A DNA stretch of 10,824 nucleotides from an uncultured Clostridia bacterium. GTDB taxonomy: Bacteria; Bacillota; Clostridia; TANB77; CAG-508. Made by a program: the position numbers and the translations under genes. The stretch lies in contig CALXJN010000110.1 in assembly GCA_944388635.1 (NCBI GenBank), positions 1 through 10,824 on the forward strand. Reading direction: 5' to 3'. Below are positions 5,927 through 10,824 of this stretch, piece by piece. How positions within the stretch are numbered: the stretch's first letter is position 1; each line of letters opens with the position of its first letter. The notes below the pieces were generated by a model. It was not told the DNA's origin. It saw only the letters and a list, made by a program, of their open reading frames with translations, and ran no database searches.

Positions 5927-8034
5927 TTAAGTTTGTAACTCCGTATACGGAATCGCAGTCAAATTCTCCTCCACATCAGCCTCATTCATTCCAAAATACT
6001 GTGCAATTATATCTCTTGCAGCATAACATGCTAAACTTCCTGAGCCACCATTTTCAATTATTACAACTATTGCTATTTCTGGATTTTCATAAGGTGCGAA
6101 GCCAACAAACCAAGCATTTGTTGATTGCCCTGTTTGTGCAGAACCTGTTTTTCCACCTATTTCTATATTAAAGTTTTTAAATATTGAATAGGCTGTTCCT
6201 CCACTTTCGCTAGTAACTCCTCTCATTCCTTCACGTATTGCTTGCAAATTTTCTTCCTTTATTCCTAAGTCTTCTACTTCTTCATTTTCTCTTCCAAGTG
6301 TTTCATCTACGCTTTTCTCTATTTCTTCTCTTGCGACTTCACTTCCGTCTGCATTAATAATTGTTTTCAATATTGTTGGGTTTATTTGCCTTCCACCATT
6401 TGCAATAATACTTATATATTTAGCCATTTGCAAAGGTGTATATGCATTATAACTTTGTCCTATTGCTGTTGAAAGTACTTGTCCGTCAGTCCAAATTTCG
6501 CCATTTGCTTCTGCCGCTTCCTTTGACGGTATTACTCCTGCTACTTCTCCTGTAAGCTCTATTCCTGTTTTTTTGCCAAGCCCTAAATATTTTGCATATT
6601 TTTGTATATTTTCTATTCCTAGTCTATATCCAACTTCATAAAAGAAGTAGTTGCAAGAATGTTGTATTGCTGATGATACATTTAAATATCCATGTGTTCT
6701 TCTTGACTGCCTGTATAACCAGCATGCTGGTTGATAATCTCTGTATCGTTTGTATACTCCATTATCTTTTATTTTTTCGTCTATTGTTATAGCTCCTGTT
6801 TCCAAACCTGCTAAAGCTGGTACCATTTTAAATGTTGAACCGAGGTGCATACTTTCCTGCTATTGCTCTATTATATAATGCATCATTTTCTTTGAGTGAA
6901 TCATAATTTTCTTGACTTATTCCTCCAATCCAAATATTTGGATCATAGTCTGGATAGCTTGCCATTGAAAGTACTTCTCCTGTTTCTACATCCATTACGA
7001 CTATTGCTCCTGCATCTGCATCATATTTTTTACCATATTCTCCGATTTCTTATATTATTTATCGTGTTTTCTAAGGCTTGTTCAGTTATTGACTGTAAAT
7101 TTGCGTCAATTGTAAGTACTACATCTGAGCCTTGCGTTGCTTCTTCTGATACATATTCACTTACAATTTCTCCGTCAACTGACATGTCTATTTGCTTAAC
7201 ACCGTTTTTCCCTTTTAAATATTTTTCAAATACATATTCTACTCCAGTTTGTCCATAAATGTCGCTCATTAAATAGCCTTTGTCTTTATTTTCTTGATAT
7301 TGCTCTGAAGTAATTGAATTTACATATCCTAAAATGTGTGTTGCAAGATTTCCATTTGGATATGTTCTTTTTGAGCTCTGCCCTACTGTTACTCCTGGAT
7401 AAGTATCACTCTGTTCTGTAAATACTAATGCACTTGTACGACTTATGTTATTTGATATTGTTAATGATTTAGTTGTGCTATATCCTTCTGAACTTATTCT
7501 ATATCTTATTACAAGTATTTTCCTTATTTCTGTTATGTCTTCATTTTCTATATCATATTTATCCTTAAAATAATAAAATGCCTCTTCTGCTGTTGTATTT
7601 TCGTCTAATTTATATGTTTTTAACCAACTTTTTTTCTTCTCTTCACTTGAGAATGTATATTCAAATGGATTTATTTTTATTGGAAATGTATCTGTATAGC
7701 TATCTCCGTTTGCTTCCAGTGTGTTTATTATTTTTAATGCTGTTTCATTTAAAATTTTGTCATCTAATTTTGTTTTATACATTTCCAAAGAAAATGTCAT
7801 TTCTGTTGTTGCAAGTTCTATTCCATTTCTATCTAATATGTAACCTCTTGATGCGTATAATATGCTTTCCCTCGTAAGCCTTGTGTTTGATGTCTCTCTA
7901 TATGATGCTCCATTTACTATTTGTAAATTAAAAAGTTGGAGCATTAATACTATTCCAATTATATATACAAGCGCGCTTAAAGCATTATATCTTAAATTTA
8001 TATTTGGTAATTTTTTCTTTTTATATCTTTCCAA
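5927..8034 (-). CDS. mrdA: Penicillin-binding protein 2, read through two +1 shift sites
   Basis: This is the class B transpeptidase that crosslinks peptidoglycan during cell elongation and works with RodA and MreBCD. The start is TTG at 8034, with AGAAAGGAG overlapping the mreD stop. Dropping the C at 7044 and at 6842 gives 701 residues, normal for the family. A membrane segment (about residues 17-38) is followed by the dimerisation region (ASRGYILDRNGIELA). The transpeptidase domain then carries APGSTFK (Ser399, Lys402), SCN (Ser459-Asn461) and KTGSAQ (Lys628). Both skipped bases are in in-frame CGG codons: AAT CGG A restores NGEYG, and CCT CGG T restores the invariant Gly before the catalytic serine. 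Unshifted ribosomes would stop within four codons at either site. Apart from these, no in-frame CGG occurs. The alternatives are a pseudogene or sequence errors. Confidence 0.9.
6840..6842 (-). other. In-frame CGG, +1 shift site in PBP2 (CCT CGG T)
   Basis: The frame changes between Pro397 and Gly398. This is the only CGGT site; the other five are CGGA. Without the shift, TAA follows three codons later. The restored motif PGSTFK fixes the shift position to this codon. Confidence 0.85.
7042..7044 (-). other. In-frame CGG, +1 shift site in PBP2 (AAT CGG A)
   Basis: The frame changes between Asn330 and Gly331, giving IRNGEYGKKYDADAGA. This is the expected class B PBP sequence leading to the VMDVETGEVLSMASYP segment. 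The unshifted frame ends RRIW and stops. Confidence 0.85.
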
Positions 8035-8046
8035 GATTTCTCCTTT

Positions 8047-8582
8047 CTAAAAATATCTTGTTAGTATTTGCGGATTTTTGAATATATCTTCCATTTTATA
8101 TCCTAATTTTTGTATGAGCGGATAAAGAATAATTGTCAATAATGAGTTATATATTATTTCAATTACTAATATTTTTGAAAATAATAGTATTTCTACATTT
8201 GATGATAAAATTATTGCTTTATATGCATACACAAATATCTCATACATTGCTGTTGAAGCAACTACGAGCAAAATCACTGTGATTTTGCTGTCTTTTGAAA
8301 AGTTTTTATCTAAATATCCTCCGTAAAAATCCAATTAATCCGAGGATTATAGCTGTTTGTCCGATTACGCTTCCTCCGAGTAAGTCTATACCTAAGCCAA
8401 ATATTATTCCGAGTATTGCTCCGCATTCGTCTTCCTGCATACAGCCCTATAACTAAAGTAAATATTACAAATAAATTTGGCATAACTTTTGCTATTGTAA
8501 ACCAACTAAAAAAGTTCAATTGTAAAAAATATATCAGCACGTATACTATACATAATATTATTATTGTTAATACTTTCTTCAA
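8047..8582 (-). CDS. mreD: Rod-shape protein MreD, read through two +1 shift sites
   Basis: MreD is an integral membrane partner of MreC in the elongation complex. The start is TTG at 8582 with AGAGGAAG upstream. Without correction the sequence gives two overlapping broken frames. Dropping the C at 8423 and 8323 gives 177 residues, a normal MreD length, with continuous hydrophobic segments. The restored middle part (residues 54-88) is the glycine-rich MreD core: GAILGIIFGLGIDLLGG, then SVIGQTAIILGLIGFLGG. Five further CGG triplets would be in frame if the first shift did not occur; after it, four fall in the NNC-GGA phase and the fifth is the second shift site. mreC ends 22 bases upstream, and PBP2 begins 12 bases downstream. 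Identity rests on context and membrane pattern, since MreD diverges fast. Confidence 0.85.
8321..8323 (-). other. In-frame CGG, +1 shift site in mreD (TTA CGG A)
   Basis: The frame changes between Leu86 and Gly87 to give GFLGGYLDKNF. The unshifted frame reads RRIFR and stops at TAA. Confidence 0.75.
8421..8423 (-). other. In-frame CGG, +1 shift site in mreD (ATG CGG A)
   Basis: The frame changes between Met53 and Gly54. The shifted frame is hydrophobic and glycine-rich as MreD requires. The unshifted frame becomes an arginine- and asparagine-rich stretch unlike any membrane protein. Confidence 0.8.
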
Positions 8583-8604
8583 TTTTCTTCCTCTCTTTTA
8601 TAAA

Positions 8605-9412
8605 TTATTTTATTATAAGAACTGTTTCAACTTTATTAAAATCTACTGCTGGTTGTATCCATGCATATCTGTCTAATACATTTAGTGTGCTCTCAACTGT
8701 TTTTATTGTTCCTATTTTAATGCCTTTTGGGTATATTCCTCCCATTCCGGATGTTTCAACTGTTTCTCCTTCAGATATGTCTGATGTGGTTGGTATATAT
8801 GTAGCTCTTAACATTCCGTCTTCTAAGCTTCCCTTACATATTATACTGTCTTCTGTTGTACTAATTGTTGCTGATACTGCGCTTGATGAGTCTATTATTG
8901 TTTGAACTTTTGCTGTTGTATCTGTAACTGATATTACGTATCCGTACTAGTCCTTCATCGGCAATTACAGTCATATTTACCTCTATTCCATCATTTTTTC
9001 CAGCGTTTATAACAAATATACTGCTATAATTGCTTATGTCTTTGCTAATTATATATGCTGGTATTGTCTCATAATTTGAATATTTTTCTGTTAATCCTAA
9101 ATATTCTTTTAATGTTTCATTTTCTGCTTTTATAATTTCTAATTCTCTTAATTCTTGTTCTAAATTGCTGTTCTTTGTTTTTAATTCTTCGTTTTCTGCT
9201 TTTAGTTCATCCATATTATCAAAAAAGTTTGAGTTTCCTGTAACTTTATTTTTTAAATAAGTGTATCCTGTTTGTATTGGCATGATTATTGTACTAAAAG
9301 CATTTTCTACAAATGAAAAGCTTTCTAGCTTTAAATTTGAGAAAAATACTAATAATATTAATATAATAACTGTAATAATTATTCCTATAATTCCTGATTT
9401 CTTTTTATACAC
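8605..9412 (-). CDS. mreC: Rod-shape protein MreC, read through one +1 shift site
   Basis: MreC is a bitopic membrane protein that links cytoplasmic MreB to periplasmic-side PBP2 and MreD. The start is GTG at 9412, with AAGGAA upstream, 16 bases after mreB. Dropping the C at 8944 gives 268 residues, typical for MreC. One membrane segment (about residues 8-27) is followed by a coiled coil (about residues 65-108, DELKAENEELKTKNSNLEQE). The beta-rich domain then reads YIISKDISNYSSIFVINAG, later VNMTVIADEGLVGYVISV, and near the end SGMGGIYPKGIKIG. The shift falls in the conserved EGLVGYV motif, so the missing glycine identifies the extra base precisely. The unshifted frame runs on for about 27 codons and stops. 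Confidence 0.9.
8942..8944 (-). other. In-frame CGG, +1 shift site in mreC (GTA CGG A)
   Basis: The frame changes between Val156 and Gly157. GLVGYV is a hallmark of MreC, so a glycine codon beginning one base later is required here. Confidence 0.88.
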
Positions 9413-9428
9413 TTATATCTTTTCCTTC

Positions 9429-10461
9429 CTATCTTCTTTTTCTTGAATTAATTAGAACTGTCCTTAATCTTTCTAAATCTTCTATTGTCTTTCCTGTTCC
9501 TTTTACGACACAATCTAATGGGTTTTCTGCAACGAATACTGGCATTCCTGTTTTTTCACTAACTAATTTATCCAAATTTTCTATTAATGCTCCACCGCCT
9601 GCAAGTATTATGCCTTTTTCCATAATGTCTGAGGCAAGCTCTGGTGGTGTTTTTTCGAGTGTTGCTTTTATAACATCTATAATGTCAGAAATAGAATCTT
9701 GCATTGCTATTTGTATTTCTGCTGATGTCAATGTTATGTTTTTTGGAAGCCCTGTGTTTAAGTCTCTTCCTTTTATTTCTAGTGTTTTTTCTGTCATCAA
9801 AGGTGTTGCACAGCCAATTTCTTTTTTTATCTCTTCTGCGATAGTTTCACCTATTGCTGTATTATATACTCTTTTTACATAGTTTACAATGTCCTCGTCA
9901 AGCTCGTCTCCTGCGATTCTAAGAGAATTGCTGATTACTATTCCTCCGAAGTGAAATAACTGCAACTTCGGTTGTTCCTCCTCCAATATCTACAATGATA
10001 TTTCCACTTGGCTCTGCTACATCTAATCCGCTTCCAATTGCTGCTGCCATTGGTTCTTCTATTAAATATACTTCTCTTGCTCCTGCATGTATAACAGATT
10101 CTTCTACTGCTCTTTCTTCTACTTCTGTAATTCCTGAAGGTACGCCAACAACTACTCTTGGTCTACCTATTTTATATCTTGCTGATACCTTTTCTATTAA
10201 ATTTTTTAGCATAAGTCTTGTGGCTGTAAAATCTGCTATAACGCCATCTTTTAATGGTCTTACTGCTTTTATCTGTTCTGGTGTTCTTCCAAGCATTTCT
10301 TTTGCTTCGCTTCCAGTTGCAAGAATATTGCCTGTTTTTCTATCTATTGCAACAACAGAGGGTTCATTTAATACAATCCCTTTTCCTTTCAATGTTACAA
10401 GTATATTCGCTGTTCCTAAGTCTATACCAATGTCTTTTGAGCCAAAGTTAAACAATTTCAT
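9429..10461 (-). CDS. mreB: Actin-like rod-shape protein MreB, read through one +1 shift site
   Basis: MreB is an ATP-binding filament protein that steers lateral wall synthesis from the inner face of the membrane. The ATG at 10461 has AAAGGAA upstream. Dropping the C at 9948 gives 343 residues, the usual length. Visible motifs are phosphate-1 IGIDLGTANILV (residues 11-22), the EEPMAAAIG segment (135-143), phosphate-2 VDIGGGTTEVAVIS (157-170) and adenosine-site AGGGALIENLDKL. The broken point lies right after phosphate-2: shifted reading gives ISLGGIVISNSLRIAGDELDE, the standard MreB sequence. Unshifted reading stops after about ten residues. It lies 25 bases after radC, as in Bacillus and Clostridium. 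Because mreB is highly conserved, the location of the extra base is certain. Confidence 0.95.
9946..9948 (-). other. In-frame CGG, +1 shift site in mreB (CTT CGG A)
   Basis: The frame changes between Leu171 and Gly172. The seven bases CTT CGG A closely parallel the yeast Ty1 +1 site CUU AGG C, where the slow arginine codon is skipped and the overlapping glycine codon is read. Confidence 0.9.
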
Positions 10462-10485
10462 TTTGTGTTCATTCCTTTCTAATTT

Positions 10486-10824
10486 TTATTTTATATACCT
10501 CATAATACTTTCACATCCGTCTTCTGCAATTACTATATGGTCTAATAGTTCGATTCCTAGCATTTTCGCTAAATTTATCATTCTTTTAGTTGTCTCTACA
10601 TCTTCTAAGCTTGGAGACGGATCTCCACTTGGGTGGTTATGTACGATCATTATCTTTGGTACATTCACTTTTATAGCTTCATGAAATATATCTTTTGGAT
10701 CTAGCATTGCAAAATTGGTTCCACCATAAGATATATCAGTAATCTTCTGTACTACATTTTTTGCGTTTAGAAGTATTATTTTAGCTATTTCCCTTTTTTC
10801 GTATCTTAGCTCATTCATTAGTAA
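10486..10824 (-). CDS. radC: RadC family JAB-domain protein, N-terminus outside window
   Basis: The frame is open to the window edge; 112 C-terminal residues are visible. They contain the JAB/MPN metal-site motif HNHPSGDPSPSLEDVETTKR (His-X-His, then Asp), followed by AKMLGIELLDHIVIAEDG, which is diagnostic for RadC (UPF0758). The activity is unresolved in the family; a role in DNA repair was proposed historically and later doubted. The ATG at 10818 is internal, since LL precedes it in frame and family members continue upstream. The position directly before mreB is the common Bacillota order. Its only CGG triplet is out of frame (GAC GGA). Confidence 0.93.
   Translation of the reverse strand, partial: LLMNELRYEKREIAKIILLNAKNVVQKITDISYGGTNFAMLDPKDIFHEAIKVNVPKIMIVHNHPSGDPSPSLEDVETTKRMINLAKMLGIELLDHIVIAEDGCESIMRYIK

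Noticed and set aside
6840..9948. Random sequencing indels as the cause of the frame breaks
   Set aside because: None of the six lies in a homopolymer and all share one codon context. GG pairs in the other two codon phases show no insertions. A systematic base-calling error before glycine codons cannot be fully excluded without reads, so this is set aside rather than disproved.
6840..9948. CGG reassigned to another single amino acid (Trp or Gln, as reported in some Bacillota)
   Set aside because: Reassignment keeps the frame. Here the frame itself must change by one base to recover the conserved sequence.
5927..10461. mreB, mreC, mreD and PBP2 as pseudogenes
   Set aside because: Four essential-type neighbouring genes would be broken only by single extra bases, always at CGG and always before glycine, with no other damage, stops or missing motifs. 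Decay does not look like this.
9995..10684. 229-residue plus-strand frame
   Set aside because: It is the antisense shadow of mreB and radC, whose motifs are unambiguous.

Overview
The window is AT-rich, with Gram-positive features: strong AGGAGG-type ribosome binding sites, GTG and TTG starts, an exported DUF11-type surface protein, and the order radC-mreB-mreC-mreD-PBP2-minC. This points to a low-GC Bacillota, most likely a Clostridia-class bacterium. No rRNA, tRNA or CRISPR array was seen.

Layout. Positions 1-3536 (minus) hold most of a large secreted surface protein with its own consensus promoter; its C-terminus lies beyond the window. Positions 3537-4047 are intergenic and carry a 103-bp hairpin repeat. 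On the plus strand, 4048-5071 holds three small genes of unknown function. The first two are each preceded by a hairpin element and a nearly identical 56-bp upstream block. Positions 5109-5367 contain a compact locus with the architecture of a type I toxin-antitoxin system. It has a 21-residue hydrophobic peptide gene with consensus promoter and SD, a convergent TTGACA-17-TATAAT promoter on the minus strand, a shared 13-bp terminator stem, and a 19-nt direct repeat. The repeat would let the antisense RNA pair with the toxin start region. Positions 5432-10824 (minus) are the cell-elongation cluster: radC (5' end outside the window), mreB, mreC, mreD, PBP2 (mrdA) and a MinC that has only the C-terminal domain. 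No minD or minE follows; the cluster ends in another hairpin repeat.

Main observation. Four cluster genes (mreB, mreC, mreD twice, PBP2 twice) are each interrupted by a single extra base. In all six cases the break is at an in-frame CGG codon, and dropping the C restores a conserved glycine (CGGA five times, CGGT once). I traced every CGG on the coding strand of every gene here, about 3,200 codons. These six are the only in-frame ones. About 25 other CGG triplets lie out of frame and need no shift. CGT and CGA are used as ordinary arginine codons. The pattern suggests that CGG is unassigned in this organism, and that ribosomes pass it by a +1 shift or by four-base decoding as glycine. A systematic sequence error that inserts C before glycine codons is the main alternative.

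The Mre proteins and PBP2 act together in lateral peptidoglycan synthesis, and MinC is normally a division-site inhibitor. If the frameshifting is real, output of full-length elongation machinery depends on it.
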